DNA of 64,000 nucleotides, taken from Epiperipatus broadwayi (taxonomy: Eukaryota > Onychophora > Udeonychophora > Euonychophora > Peripatidae). The translations under genes and the position numbers were made by a program. The stretch covers positions 1,234,517 through 1,298,516 of the forward strand of contig JAQFVV010012575.1 in the NCBI GenBank assembly GCA_028023455.1, written 5' to 3'. Position 1 is the first letter of the stretch, and each line of letters starts with the position of its first letter. Below are positions 1 through 18,939 of the stretch, piece by piece. The notes beneath the pieces are model-generated. The model saw nothing but the letters and a program-made list of their open reading frames with translations. It did not search any database and was not told the DNA's origin.

Positions 1-220
1 GCACAGAATTGCAGGTCCATTTTAATCCAAGAATTTTTAGCTCTTGAATCTACTTTCTATCACTGCCATTATATTAACCTGTACAAAAGATATATACACA
101 CACATATAGTAATACTGATATAATAATTGGTTGCAAATGTTTGTTGGGCTTTGTAACTCCTAATAAGGAATGGTATGAGATAAACTTAAAACAAGAATAA
201 TAAAATGAACTTCTTGAATT

Positions 221-287
221 AGGCAAAACTTTTCATACAGTAGTGCCACTCAGTGCAAGTCAGAGTAATCAATGGATGCCAGAAGGC
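221..287 (-). repeat. Isolated end of the 49.1-kb TIR element family
   Basis: This stretch matches the right-hand terminal inverted repeat of the element at 49078-49741, including the shared block AGTAATCAATGGATGCCAG. The match runs through the GGCAAAACT, ACAGTAGTGCCACT and CAGAGTAATCAATGG blocks. I see no second arm before the window starts, so it is a solo end or the edge of a copy truncated by the window. Nothing else recognisable was found in 1-1240. Confidence 0.6.
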
Positions 288-1240
288 TTGTGCATAAAAT
301 CCCTATCTAGTGCTTATTCATCTAATATCCCCAGACTAGTTTCTGGCTTGTAGCCTTTGTCAGTGAGGAGCCTTGGATCTGAGAGCACTGTGATCATGTG
401 ATGTTTGGTGGTTTAACTTCTTGAATCTTGAAAACACATCAAGTATGAGATTAAAAGAATAGAACCAGAAAACAAATGCCTCATCTTTTAAAATACATTT
501 AGTATGAATTATGATGTTGACAACAGAGAACCTATAACAAAAGATGTGTCAAGATAAAATAAAGCAATAAATAACAAAACATGTGAACACCTGATATTGG
601 TATTAAGCCGAATTCCTCAGTAAATCTAATTCGTTTATTTGCATTTTGTACAACTAAAAACATTCAGTACAAATTTCTTTAAAAAGTAAAGTGTAGCTAA
701 AGATTTATTCAACATCACTCATTTTCCTTTATATATATAAGAAAATTATTTATAATTCATGTATAATAAAAATGAAATGGCACAATACCTACGTCACATT
801 TATTTTTCATAAATGATGCTTGTTTATATACACCATGTATTTTTTTGTTGAAGTGAAAGGCAAAACTCTTAAATGTCATATTTAATCATTTAGTGGTAAT
901 ATTACTCTTTTTTAAATTTCCTAAAAGAAAGAAATGCAACTTTAATATTCTTTATTATACCAATCTTTGTCATTCTAGATTAAATTGTAATAAAATAAAA
1001 ACAAACATAGTAATACAGCATCATGAATAAACAAATATAAATTCCTGAATAACATATGAAGAAAATATTTGACTAAAAGTGTCCTTTCCAGATATATTGT
1101 GGTTCTTGACTCTTAAAACTTATTTATAGACACTCACTTTAAGGAGAAATTCCATTTTATTTATAATTCTATGATAAAAATTAAAATTTTATGATAATTT
1201 TTGTGATCAAATAAATTGAATTTTTTTGTCTTTCTCTCAG

Positions 1241-1343
1241 TTTTCATTGTTAACAGAAACTATATTTGCCCTGAAAATGACATTGGAAAAATACAAGTTT
1301 TTACCAATGTACTTAGAAGAAAGAACGTTATTGGGAGCCGATG
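1241..1343 (+). CDS. Candidate internal exon (gene unknown)
   Basis: A pyrimidine-rich acceptor (TTTTTTTGTCTTTCTCTCAG) immediately precedes this 103-nt segment, and a strong donor (G|GTAAGT) follows it. Two of three frames are open. One frame remains open if joined to the candidate exon at 2035-2102, giving about 56 codons rich in charged residues. The other open frame meets a TGA near the end of that second exon. I do not recognise the peptide. In DNA this A+T-rich, a splice-like pair around a short open frame can occur by chance, so this is only a candidate. Transcript data would decide. Confidence 0.3.
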
Positions 1344-2034
1344 GTAAGTATTTATTTTTATATATTTTTTAATTATTATTTGAATTATATTTGATAAAAA
1401 TATAAGAAAAAATTATTATTGAAACTAACATATATGCTGATCAAATAAATAGCTTGTGATTGTGTAAATATATATTGTGAATTATCTGCATTTCTTTGGT
1501 ATGATGTGAGCTTGGATCCAGATGTCCAGTATACGAATTAGGTAATATGAGACAAAGATAAACATATTTTGCAAATATTATGACCCAATTTAGATTTTTC
1601 TATAATGTCTTGTCTACATTTTAACAATAATAAAAATACACAAATGCTAAAAGTAAAGATTAACTTAGGTTGATTATACACTATTTCAATGTAAATTTCA
1701 AAGCTGCATATCAAATGCAATGAGAGATGGAAGTTGATGAAGCTATTATTAAAATTATGGTCATAGTAGCATGAAGCAATATGAGCCCTCAAAACCTATA
1801 AAGATAGGATAAATAATACTACATTGCATTGACTCTAAACTGCTAACTTATGTACCTCGAGCTTAACTCTATAATGAATTTAATATTTCATTCACTTTTT
1901 ACTTTATTTTATTATTTTATTTTGTATATAGTGACTATTTTAGTAATAATTTTTAATAAATTACAAACTGTACTGAAGTTCTTTATTATAATATTCAAAT
2001 TATACTAACTATTTGTTATAATGGATGTTATTAG

Positions 2035-2102
2035 GGATGACATATTTGTTGCAAACCCCTGTATGGAAATACATTTTGAAGAGCTACTACAAAAAATGAA
2101 AG
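2035..2102 (+). CDS. Candidate second exon (gene unknown)
   Basis: An AG acceptor (ATGTTATTAG|GGATGA) with a weak pyrimidine tract opens this 68-nt segment, and a weak donor (AAAG|GTACT) closes it. In the phase carried from 1241-1343 it encodes DDIFVANPCMEIHFEELLQK, followed by a short basic end. A possible further exon after the acceptor TTTTCTAG at 2670-2677 continues the phase for about 17 codons (VYVRVIQAENF...) to a TAA near 2728. I do not recognise the product. The same region contains a small inverted repeat (GAGGGTGAT ... ATCACCCTC, about 2686-2717). Confidence 0.22.
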
Positions 2103-9280
<7,178 letters not shown>

Positions 9281-9281
9281 A

Positions 9282-12200
9282 GTAACTAACATCAATTGCC
9301 ATTTGTAACAATATTTATCAATTAATATAAATATGTATTTGTAATTATTAAATTAATATAAAAGATATGTATTTGTAATTATAATTTGTAGCTATTTCAA
9401 TTCATCATAGCATAGACAAAGAAAATATCAGCATTAAAGATTCTTGGTATTTATTTATATATTGGGGCAGTCATTTAAACAGTAAAACATACTGGACATT
9501 GTCATCTAATAAAAATAATATTAAACATAGCAACTGAATAAAAGTACCCACTGTGAGATTCCTGGAGTGCTTTATGCTTATCTCCAATACTAGATTCTTC
9601 TAACAAAGAATCCTTCTATCCTTCTTTCCAAATATATAAGACCATTCATGGTCATATGCACACACTGGTGCTATTCATGACAACTTATAAAAAAATATAT
9701 TTTATAAAACTAATATTATGAAGTTGGAAAGGGATGATATCACTCTTTATTCAGTTTAGCTAAGTACATGTGTTTTCCCATGAGCGCCACTAGATTGTTT
9801 TCAATCTAGATAAGTATCTATTTATAGTGTACTTGAGTTCAAACTCATTCAGTACATATTTATTACACATGACTTGGATGACTATTGAACAAAAATGACA
9901 TTCTTACATTTTATCTATATTGATAAAATTACAAGATCCCAATATTACCAAAGTTTATACTATAGATCAAAGATTCTTATAGACATTGCTAGCTCATTAG
10001 CGTATATTGATGAACAGACATGTATAATCCTATTAATGGCTTCCAAACAAGCATGTGAAGACCATTATTGATATTGATGGCCATTTAACTAAATTATTTA
10101 TCACAATAAAGGTAATAATGATGATGATGATAATAATATCATAATAATGATAATAATAGTGATGTCATAATAATGATTATAATAGTGATGATGATACCAG
10201 CCATGGCTTATCAATAAACTCACAACAATAAATTCATCTTTATAAACTTATAGGCATCTATTAAAATTATCATATTTCATACTGGGATTTAATAATACTA
10301 ATGGTGATGATTGATCATCATGAATCTCTTTGCATAATATTCAATTTTCTATAAACCCCTATTTACTAAAATATATTCATTACGCTAAACATTAAGTTTA
10401 ATGATTATAATTTATTAATGATGATTGATGGCGATCATAACTTTTATATAGTATTATTTGAAACATTTTTAACTAATAACATGATATCCATCTTTGATGA
10501 GGATGATCTAAATTCATGGACACAACACAATTTTAGCTTTCTATGTTGAACTATAATTATCAAAATTTGTTTATTCTCAAGCATAATCCTTAAATACTTA
10601 AATATCAACATTCTAGTTTACCTATTATTTTGCGGACGCTTAATATTTGCAAGTGATTGCTCAATATATATGAATGGTAATACTTAATAACTGCGAGCAA
10701 TGATGCTGATTTAAAATGATAGAATTAAGACAAAAAAAAACAAAAAACACAATATTCTTAATAATAACTCGGAAACCAATTAAGATATATAATTATATTT
10801 TATTAACACTACTACTCTTTCTTTCCTTCTTTAAAGTCAAATCGACAATTAAATAAATGGTTTATTAATATAAAATTGATATAAGTATAAGCAAATAAAC
10901 TTAATATATAGGTTTGTCACTTTTCTTGATATCTCAAAATAAGCTGACTTAAATCAATATTAAAAAAAATACATATTCTATAAATGCTTATTTAAGACTT
11001 TTCTTACTTATCATATCATAAAATAAATTTCAGGTGTAACTTGTATATGTTATTTCATTTCCATTCAAATGTAATGCCCTACTTTTTAATTTACTATTTT
11101 AAACTAATCATATATAACCTATTCTTTGATGTGTTTGGATAAGCAGTTACACATTCACGCATTCGGTAATGTTAACATATATGTTTAAAATGTATACCCA
11201 AAAATTACATATATAAAAATATCTTTTTCTTTTGCAACCTTATAGCGAAAGAAAATAAAATACATATATTAACTTTTAATATGCAACAAGATAAAATAAA
11301 AATAAAAAACATTATAAATGCATATATCTATAGGTTGCTCATTATCATTAACATCTGAAGAACAATTAAAAAAAAAAAAACATTTCAACATTACAATATA
11401 TAATAAAAAAAATAATGAAAAATTTAAGTTTAAAGATTTAAACTATGTTTGTGCTATGTTGTGAGATATTGCAAATAACTATAGATAAACAAGTCTTTAA
11501 TGTTTCTGTATCAAAAAAAGAAAATTGCTTTGACCAGTAAATTAAGGTTTACTTTTAATAAGCAAAAGAATAAAATCGGTTAAAGAAAGTTCATATTTAC
11601 CCGTCTACTTTTTACTTCTTATTAATGTCCTGAGTTTGAATTTTCAGACTGCTTTTCTTTGCTCACCAACAAAAAAAAAAAGAAAGTTATTGCAGATACT
11701 TTTAAGATAATGCTGAATCAATTGACTTTGCTTGTTTCTTCAATTTCCTTATTATTCACTGTTGATTGGCTTCCTTCTACCATTTAAAAAAAAAAAAGTT
11801 ATTATAAGTACTTTGAATAAGTAGGTACCGGTGGATTTGCTTGTTTCTCTTCTTTAAAAAAATAATTGCTGTTGACACTTTAGATGATTGAGGTAAATCA
11901 ACAAAAATTTGATTTATGGCTTCAAACTTGGTTCTACATAGCTGTTTTAAATTTTCTTTTCCTCCTATTTCCCCTTCTCCATTGGTTTGAAGGCAGTGAG
12001 CTTTTAATAAGACAGGAACTAGGAACAAAGCATTCCATATAGCTTGCGTGGTTGGCTTCAAAATTTATCATTTTTGTTGGTTATTACTGGATACATGATT
12101 TCATAGACAGATCAGCGATTTTGACTCTTTCTGTATTAATCAGGAAGCAGAAAAAATGGTTTAGCAATGCAAAGGCATATTCTTATGCATAACCAAATAT

Positions 12201-13051
12201 GTTAATATCATTTTTATAATTATTACTAGCTTATAATAAATTCAATCTTGTTCCATTTCTCTCCTATTCTTTAATATTGCTTGAAAATTGCTTTATATAA
12301 ACGCACATTTCATTTGCTCTTTTTTTTTTTTTCAACTTTCAAAGAGTGAGAAAAAAGAATTAAAGCGTTCACTCTTTTTTTTAAAAAAAAAAGATTCGAG
12401 CTTACATTTCTGCTTAAGAATTATAACAAGGAAGGACCGACTGAGTTGAGTCTCAAAATAATAATAATAATTTAACTGATCATCTCTCTAAAGAAATTTA
12501 TTACTGACTCTTAAAAAAAATTTATGATTAACTGCCTCTTTAAAAAAATTTCAGACTGACTGCCTAAAAAAATTGTTTTAATCGTTTATATCGCGAAAAA
12601 CATCTGGAAATCTTTATCTAAAAAAAAAATCAAAGCTTCACAAGTTTGACTTAAAATTAATGCTATCGTTACTACATCAAAGCACCTCTTTTGTAAAAAT
12701 AATTTTAAGATACAGATAACAACAAAGCTGGAATCTATAGCCATCAGAAATAAGTGTAAAAGCATCTTTGTGTTTGTACAGATCTATTCATTGTTTCACA
12801 CGTGTACAATTTTTATCTCCTAATCTAACAATTTTATTTCACACTTTTCTGATTTACTCTATTTTAACAAAATGAAAGTTAAATAAATTTAACACATATT
12901 ATTTAATAAAATAATATTATATAATAAATCATAAAAAGAACTGCTTATTCATAATAATAGAACTATACATATAAATCTCTGTATATATAAAAGAATAAAA
13001 AAAAATTTTTTTTTTTTTTTTAAATAATTGAATACTGTATGTATATGTACA
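9282..13051 (-). repeat. 3' LTR of the Ty3-like element (about 3.77 kb)
   Basis: On the minus strand it begins TGTACATATACATACAG directly after the polypurine tract. It matches 19789 to the gap almost base for base, at an offset near 10.5 kb. The left boundary is uncertain: clear identity stops at 9291, and the last ten bases resemble the other LTR's terminus only in the GTAAC block. It carries a GAT/AAT-rich patch (10115-10195) and an open frame at 11777-12061 that lacks any ATG. The length is far above the few hundred to about 1500 bp usual for Ty3-like LTRs. Confidence 0.9.
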
Positions 13052-13070
13052 TTTTGCCTCACCCCCAAAC
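13052..13070 (-). other. Polypurine tract of the Ty3-like element
   Basis: On the minus strand this reads GTTTGGGGGTGAGGCAAAA. It lies just before the LTR terminus TGTACA and after a T-rich stretch. It would prime plus-strand DNA synthesis. Confidence 0.8.
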
Positions 13071-13107
13071 AAAAAAAAAAATTTTGATATATATAAAAAA
13101 AAATTGC

Positions 13108-16100
13108 TTAGGTCATGAGTGCCATTGGTTTTAGGCTACGTACATTATATGTGCCTTTTACTCCTTCTGACGATTCTAGTACAAATGCATTTTCCCCTTT
13201 TCTTTCCTTTAACATGAATGGCCCTTCATATATATTATAGAACTTTTTGAATGTATGCTTCTGCGGGTCGCTAACATGAGGAGTTTTAACAAGGACATGA
13301 TCACCTACTTTGAACTGAGTGGGTTTCTTTGGACCTTTAGCAATCCGTTTCTTAGCCATTCCTTGCAAGTTATTCCTTGCTCTTTCCACTAGGGTCTCTC
13401 TACTGATTTCTTCCTCCTTTATGCTGGGCAGTGGAGTCTTTATAAGGTTTGGTTCTCTCTTTCCATAATGTAGGTGAGTTGGGGCAAATTTTGTGGATTC
13501 ATTTTGGGTGATATTAATATACCCAACCACTTTGCCTAATTGTTTAACCCAACTCTTATGATGGCCCTCCAAGTAAACCCTTAGCAATCTCCCTAACTCC
13601 CTCATGACTCTTTCACAGGGGTTAGATTGGGGGTTACGAATGGAACTTAGGACATGTTTAATCCCTTGGTGCTGTAACCATCGGTTCCACTCCTTGGAGA
13701 GAAAAGAGGTGGCATGGTCTGTTAGAATAGTTCTTGGTTTTCCCACTAAGGTAAATTGTGAACTTTCTAAATTTTTAATTGCCCCTCGTGCATTGGCTTT
13801 GTAGACAGGATATGCAGCAACAAATTTCGAGAAGACGTCATAAGTAACCAAGATATACCTAAATCTCCTATACGGTGGCAATGGCCCATAAAAATCTATA
13901 GCCAATAGATCATTTGGCTCATTAGGAATAATGGGTTGCAAGATCCCCGCATATGAGCGACTAGTATACTTGGATTTTAAACAAATTTCACAATACTTAA
14001 GACGTTGTAGTATTGAGGCATACATATTGGGCCAGTAGAATAGTCTCTTAATAACATATTCCACTTTTCTAGGTCCATAATGCCCATACAAGCAGTGAAC
14101 ATAATAGATTAATTTTCCCCTAATACTTGTGGGGATGTATATTCTCCATGAAGTCTCCTGATGTTCAACTGTTTGGTAATGCAATAAATCCTGTTTTATA
14201 CAATATCTAATGATGGATTTATTTGTTATCATTTTATTAACTGCATCCCCTTTAATTTTTTTAGACAAATAGGCCATTATTGGCTGTAATTTAGGATCTT
14301 GGCTTTGTAACTGGGGTAATTGACTCAATTCTTTTTCCACAGAATCATCAACAACAAGGGTTATGGCTGCTATATATGCCTGGTCTAGATTTACATGTTG
14401 TGGTTGGATTCTCACAGGATTTCTACTGAGAATATCTGCAACCACATTTTCTTTGCCTTTACAATATTGAATTTGGTAGTTGAATTGTTGCAGGAATAGG
14501 CTCCATCGGATCAGCCTTTCATTGTTTAAATAGCTCCTATTCAGGAACTCTAGGCTCCTGTGATCCGTTATTACGACAATGTGGGATCCCACCAGGTACT
14601 GCTTAAGTTTCTGAAAGGCCCAAACCACTGCTAATGCTTCTTTTTCAGTTGTAGTATAATGTAATTCAGGCCCTCTCAGAAGACGACTAAGAAAGCAAAG
14701 TACCTGTGGTCTGTGATCTTGATCTAATTGGAATAAGATCACCCCCAGCCCATATCCACTGCTATCAGTTTGTATATAAAAGGTAGCTTCAAAGTTAGGA
14801 TATCCTAATATGATTTGTTCAAGGAATTTAGTTTTAATGAGGTTCATTTCTGTGGAATGTTGCTCTGTCCATTTCCATCTAATGTCCTTTCTTAGTAATT
14901 GGGATAGATAAATGGTGTCATAAGCAAAATTTTTATAAAAGCGATGGTAAAAATTGCAGACACCAAAGAAGGATCTTAGCTGCTTTTTATTTTCTGGCTG
15001 TGGAAAGTTCCAGATTGCACTTATTTTATCAGGGTTTGGTTTTATTCCATCCACTCCCACCAGATGACCTAGAAATGGTATTTCTTGTACAGCAATAGTA
15101 CTTTTGGCGAGATTAATTTTTATATTTTTCTCCTTACATTCAGTTAAAAAGGTATTTAGATGTTGGAGATGTTCTGCTGCATTGCTTGAGGCAATGACTA
15201 TATCATCAACATATGTTGTGATGACATTTTTAACTTCCTCTGATAGTACTCTATCTAGGCATCGGATCAAGCCTGCGCTACTATTTATCAGACCAAAGGG
15301 CATCCTTTCAAACACATATGAATGACCCTCATGTCTAAATGCAGTATACTTTTGATCCTCTGGGTGCAGATAGATTTGCCAATAACTGGCAGTCAGATCA
15401 AAGGTACTGAAAATAGTTTTACCTCTGAATCTGATTAGCAACTCTTGTATAGTGGGAGGGACGTCCCTTTCTGGGATGGTTAATCGGTTTAAAAACCTTG
15501 CATCTAAGCATACTCTGACAGTGCTATCCTTCTTTCGGACAATAACCAAAGGGTTGTTATATGCAGATGGACATTTTTTTATGACATTCCATTCCACCAT
15601 TTTTCTAACTTGGGCATTGACTTCAGCCCTGTATTGGTAGGGGATGGGGTATATTTTACATTGATACGGTTCCGAATTCATTAATCGGATCCGATGCACA
15701 TACCCCTTAATAATGCCAGGTTTTCTGGAAAACACTTCCATGAACTTACAAAGAAGGTGAAACATTTTCCCTCCCAAATCAGGGTCTATACTCTCAATTC
15801 CTTTTAATTTATGTCTCACATCCTGCTGAGTGGAAGCCTCTTGGATTGTAGCAATGCTGGCTTGATAAAATGGTATTGCTCCTTCCAGGACTTCATCTCC
15901 ACTCTGACATCTTATGTGCTTGTTATAAAAATCGATCACACTCCCATGCCTATTTAAAAAATCAGATCCTAATATAACTTCATATATAAGGCCTTGCATG
16001 ATCAAGAAGGCATGTTCATATGAGTGAGATCCTATTTGTAGGGTAAGCCATACTTGCTGGGTAAATAGCTTGGCCTTTTTGCCATTAGCTAATATAATAG

Positions 16101-16407
16101 CAGTTTGCTTCATAGGAAATTTGGGAATTTCCTCATCCTCCCTTAGCATTTTATGATACAGTGCCTCAGAGATTATTGACACCTGGCTCCCTGTGTCCAC
16201 TAATGCCTTGGTTTCTATTCCTAAAATGACCAGTTTGATCTCTGGACAGCCACCTAAAGTATAACATGCTGGCAAAGGTTCACTGTCCAGATCATCACCT
16301 GTGTCCCAACCTAAATTCATTGTTAAAATATTGTCCTTGTTCCCCAAGTTAGCAATGGGCTCCCGCAGCAGGGAACATTCCGTCGAGGCCCGTTTTAGTT
16401 TGTTGGG
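13108..16407 (-). CDS. pol: Pol polyprotein (protease-RT-RNase H-integrase)
   Basis: The open frame runs uninterrupted from 16407 to 13108 and would copy and integrate the element. Residues are counted from the TTG at 16347. An aspartic protease shows LVDTGSQ (Asp51) and ILGSDFL near 125-131. Reverse transcriptase shows FDLTASYWQI near 316, RMPFGLIN and the catalytic YVDD at 379-382. RNase H shows TDSSGYG (Asp528), the KEALA Glu570, TDHRSLE (Asp595) and ADILSR (Asp638). Integrase has a His-His-Cys-Cys finger (about 751-789), catalytic Asp818, Asp877 and Glu912, and a C-terminal GPY/F-like segment (YEGPF) near 1040. No ATG starts the frame. It overlaps gag by a few codons in the -1 frame, so expression by frameshifting is inferred. 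Every catalytic residue I looked for is present. Confidence 0.95.
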   Translation of the reverse strand, partial: PNKLKRASTECSLLREPIANLGNKDNILTMNLGWDTGDDLDSEPLPACYTLGGCPEIKLVILGIETKALVDTGSQVSIISEALYHKMLREDEEIPKFPMKQTAIILANGKKAKLFTQQVWLTLQIGSHSYEHAFLIMQGLIYEVILGSDFLNRHGSVIDFYNKHIRCQSGDEVLEGAIPFYQASIATIQEASTQQDVRHKLKGIESIDPDLGGKMFHLLCKFMEVFSRKPGIIKGYVHRIRLMNSEPYQCKIYPIPYQYRAEVNAQVRKMVEWNVIKKCPSAYNNPLVIVRKKDSTVRVCLDARFLNRLTIPERDVPPTIQELLIRFRGKTIFSTFDLTASYWQIYLHPEDQKYTAFRHEGHSYVFERMPFGLINSSAGLIRCLDRVLSEEVKNVITTYVDDIVIASSNAAEHLQHLNTFLTECKEKNIKINLAKSTIAVQEIPFLGHLVGVDGIKPNPDKISAIWNFPQPENKKQLRSFFGVCNFYHRFYKNFAYDTIYLSQLLRKDIRWKWTEQHSTEMNLIKTKFLEQIILGYPNFEATFYIQTDSSGYGLGVILFQLDQDHRPQVLCFLSRLLRGPELHYTTTEKEALAVVWAFQKLKQYLVGSHIVVITDHRSLEFLNRSYLNNERLIRWSLFLQQFNYQIQYCKGKENVVADILSRNPVRIQPQHVNLDQAYIAAITLVVDDSVEKELSQLPQLQSQDPKLQPIMAYLSKKIKGDAVNKMITNKSIIRYCIKQDLLHYQTVEHQETSWRIYIPTSIRGKLIYYVHCLYGHYGPRKVEYVIKRLFYWPNMYASILQRLKYCEICLKSKYTSRSYAGILQPIIPNEPNDLLAIDFYGPLPPYRRFRYILVTYDVFSKFVAAYPVYKANARGAIKNLESSQFTLVGKPRTILTDHATSFLSKEWNRWLQHQGIKHVLSSIRNPQSNPCERVMRELGRLLRVYLEGHHKSWVKQLGKVVGYINITQNESTKFAPTHLHYGKREPNLIKTPLPSIKEEEISRETLVERARNNLQGMAKKRIAKGPKKPTQFKVGDHVLVKTPHVSDPQKHTFKKFYNIYEGPFMLKERKGENAFVLESSEGVKGTYNVRSLKPMALMT

Positions 16408-18260
16408 TTAGCCTTAGTCATTATCTTTATAGACTTTTGCTGCACCCTAGGTGGAGCATTATTACCAATTCCTGAGCAACTGGCTACTGGACTTCTATTT
16501 CTATTAATCATGGGTCTACTTTGCATTTGCTGATGGGAATTATTCCCAGGCCTACCTATGTGTGGTTTACTAGGTTTTGTTGGAAAGTGTCTGCCTAGCT
16601 GATTGTTTCCAACTCTCACACTGGAGACTTTATAATTATAGTTCTCCTTCCTCCTAGGATAACCTTCGGCCATATTTTCTGTGGCTCCTAGGGCATCTAA
16701 CATATCTGCCACTCTCTCTAGGGAGTATACATCAGCAGCTATTAGGGCCTGCTCTACCTGTTTTGGGAAGTTCCTTCTGGTTATCCTAATGATTTGGGGC
16801 TCAGATAAGGGACATGCTGTAAGCATTTTTAAAGTAGCAGCCTGACTATGGAAGAACTGTGTATAAGTTCCTTCTCTCGGGGTATATTTTTGCTGGCTAA
16901 TTTTGTACTTTAGACTATCCTGTTTCTCCTCACTCCAGAATGTCTGAAGTAGCATACTCTTAAAGTCCCCATATGTTTCGGGTCTATAAAAGAGTGCACG
17001 CCACCAACTTTTTGCTGAGGCATGAAGGTGGTTGCTCGCGACTGCTAATTTTTCTCGGTCATTTAGTCGACTCAAAGAAAACAGTTCATCGAGCCCATTC
17101 AAATATTCTATGGGATTTTCTCCATATTCACCCCTAAAAACTTTCACCTGTATATATTTAGCTATGTTGCTACTTCTTCCCTCATTTATTAAACTATCTT
17201 CCTCTTCCTCTGTCCTTCTGGGACCCTTTTCTATTATCTGCCCATTTTCTATTCCTATAGGATTATTCTCGTATATCTCGGGCCCTAAACTTTGTGGTAT
17301 TCTATTTGACCCACTACTTGAGGTTGCCTTAACTTGCATTTCTTTTATTTCTGTGAGTTTGTCTTCCATCATTATCAATAATTGATGGTTTAGGTCTTTT
17401 TCCTGGCAACGCAGGTATTCTTTGACTTCCTCCACTACCATTCTCTGCTGATTTTCCAGCTTTTCATTAAAGTCAACTTGATCCTTCTGGCTATTGACTT
17501 CTAATTCTATTACACTTTGTTTTAAACTTTCTATTTCTTCTCTTGTGGTCCCTGTCATTTGCTCCCCTATACTCTGTACCTCTTTCTGTACTTTCTTTAG
17601 CTCATGATCTGATTTACCTTGCTTTTTTCCCAGATCTTTATATTCGACTTTTAACTGTTTCTGTACAGCAGCTACCTCTAATTTTAAAGTATTAATCTCA
17701 CTGCTTACACTTTCTTTGAAATTATTCTGAGCTATTTTAAGGCTTTCATTTTTGTTGATCATTTTCTGATATCCTTCTTGTACAGCTACCAACTCTTCCT
17801 TTACAACACTAAAACTTTTCTCCCAACTTTCTTGACTTGTTGTAAATTTATCGGCAAGTTCCTTATATCTTATGTCACATCTGTCATCAAACTCTTGCCA
17901 TTTGTTTTTTAATTCTATTTCAATATTCTCAATTTTTTTAGATTGTTGACCTATATCTAGCTTCATTTCCTGAGCTTGTTGGTCTAGTTTATTATCTAAC
18001 CTTTGAGATTGTTCATCAAATTTCTGATTTATTTGGTTCATGCCCTCTTTCATTTCCTTCATCTCTTGTGATTGTTGATCAAATTTATTATCAAATTTCT
18101 GAGATTGTAGATCAAATTTCTGATTCATCTCTTGTGATTGTTGATCAAATTTCTGATTCATTTCTTTAAACTGTAACATCATTATTTGCAACCACTCTGG
18201 TTGGCTTTGCTTCTCTACTTCCATTCCCTCAATAGTTAATTCCTTTTCTGGCTCCATCAT
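16395..18260 (-). CDS. gag: Gag-like capsid polyprotein with long coiled coil
   Basis: A 621-residue frame starts at a genuine ATG-ATG pair (18255-18260). It would form the particle that packages the element RNA. Residues 25-100 hold repeated KFDQQSQEM-like heptads, and Gln/Glu/Lys-rich coiled coil continues to about 310. A retrotransposon capsid-type region follows at about 365-530, with KVFRGEYGENPIEYL, SAKSWWRAL and the Leu-rich end. The tail (540-621) is basic and rich in Asn, Arg, Pro and Ser. I see no CCHC zinc knuckle, which most Ty3 Gag proteins carry, so RNA binding may rest on the basic tail. The frame ends TAA at 16395 and pol follows in the -1 frame. The family call rests on the capsid pattern and on position upstream of pol. 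Confidence 0.88.
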   Translation of the reverse strand: MMEPEKELTIEGMEVEKQSQPEWLQIMMLQFKEMNQKFDQQSQEMNQKFDLQSQKFDNKFDQQSQEMKEMKEGMNQINQKFDEQSQRLDNKLDQQAQEMKLDIGQQSKKIENIEIELKNKWQEFDDRCDIRYKELADKFTTSQESWEKSFSVVKEELVAVQEGYQKMINKNESLKIAQNNFKESVSSEINTLKLEVAAVQKQLKVEYKDLGKKQGKSDHELKKVQKEVQSIGEQMTGTTREEIESLKQSVIELEVNSQKDQVDFNEKLENQQRMVVEEVKEYLRCQEKDLNHQLLIMMEDKLTEIKEMQVKATSSSGSNRIPQSLGPEIYENNPIGIENGQIIEKGPRRTEEEEDSLINEGRSSNIAKYIQVKVFRGEYGENPIEYLNGLDELFSLSRLNDREKLAVASNHLHASAKSWWRALFYRPETYGDFKSMLLQTFWSEEKQDSLKYKISQQKYTPREGTYTQFFHSQAATLKMLTACPLSEPQIIRITRRNFPKQVEQALIAADVYSLERVADMLDALGATENMAEGYPRRKENYNYKVSSVRVGNNQLGRHFPTKPSKPHIGRPGNNSHQQMQSRPMINRNRSPVASCSGIGNNAPPRVQQKSIKIMTKANPTN

Positions 18261-18939
18261 AAATTTATAAAATATTTATATTACTTATTTCTGTTTGATT
18301 TAGTATATTCTGATTTATTCTGTTCTGATTTATTGTTCTGCTCCCTGATTTCCTATACATCCAGAGTCAAACACCTTTATCTATCCTCATATACCTTAAA
18401 ATTTTCAACCACTCTTTCTCAGCCATAATTCTCCCCATCAATCTATCTATATCTTTAGTGCCTTTAATTTACTTAACCTCTATCATCACTCTTTTTCCTT
18501 TACCTATATATGATTGATAAAGTATGAGGTCATAGTACTATTTAAAACATTTATTTAAGAAAAAGCTATCTCTGTATTGGTGTGTCCTTTTTATGCCATC
18601 ATTTATCTAGTTTTTTCATGCTTTTATAAAACTTAACTCTCTCTATGCCCTTTTTTAATACACTAAGCAAAAAAAAAAATTTACTTATATAACATATGTG
18701 CTAGATTTATAACAGAGTTCATGTCTCAAGTCATTTATATACTCATCTATCCTTCTAGAGATCTGACAGATATTGACAGCCAAAAGAATGATTAGCAATT
18801 CACAATCATGAGATAGACAAAAGAATTCAATCACTGCACTTAAAGCACACAATGCTCCATGAACACTCAGATGATCACCCCAATTCAATCACTCTAAGCT
18901 ACTACAACCCATAATAGTTTATTGCAAACATTGTTGCAT

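Noticed and set aside
11777-12061. 94-codon frame in the LTR, repeated at 22273-22557 with one residue change
   Set aside because: It starts with TTG and contains no ATG. The two copies are identical because the LTRs are, so conservation is not evidence of coding.
13052-13107. Possible env gene or third ORF in the Ty3-like element
   Set aside because: Only 56 bp lie between the pol stop and the LTR. No envelope-like frame exists in the leader or LTRs.
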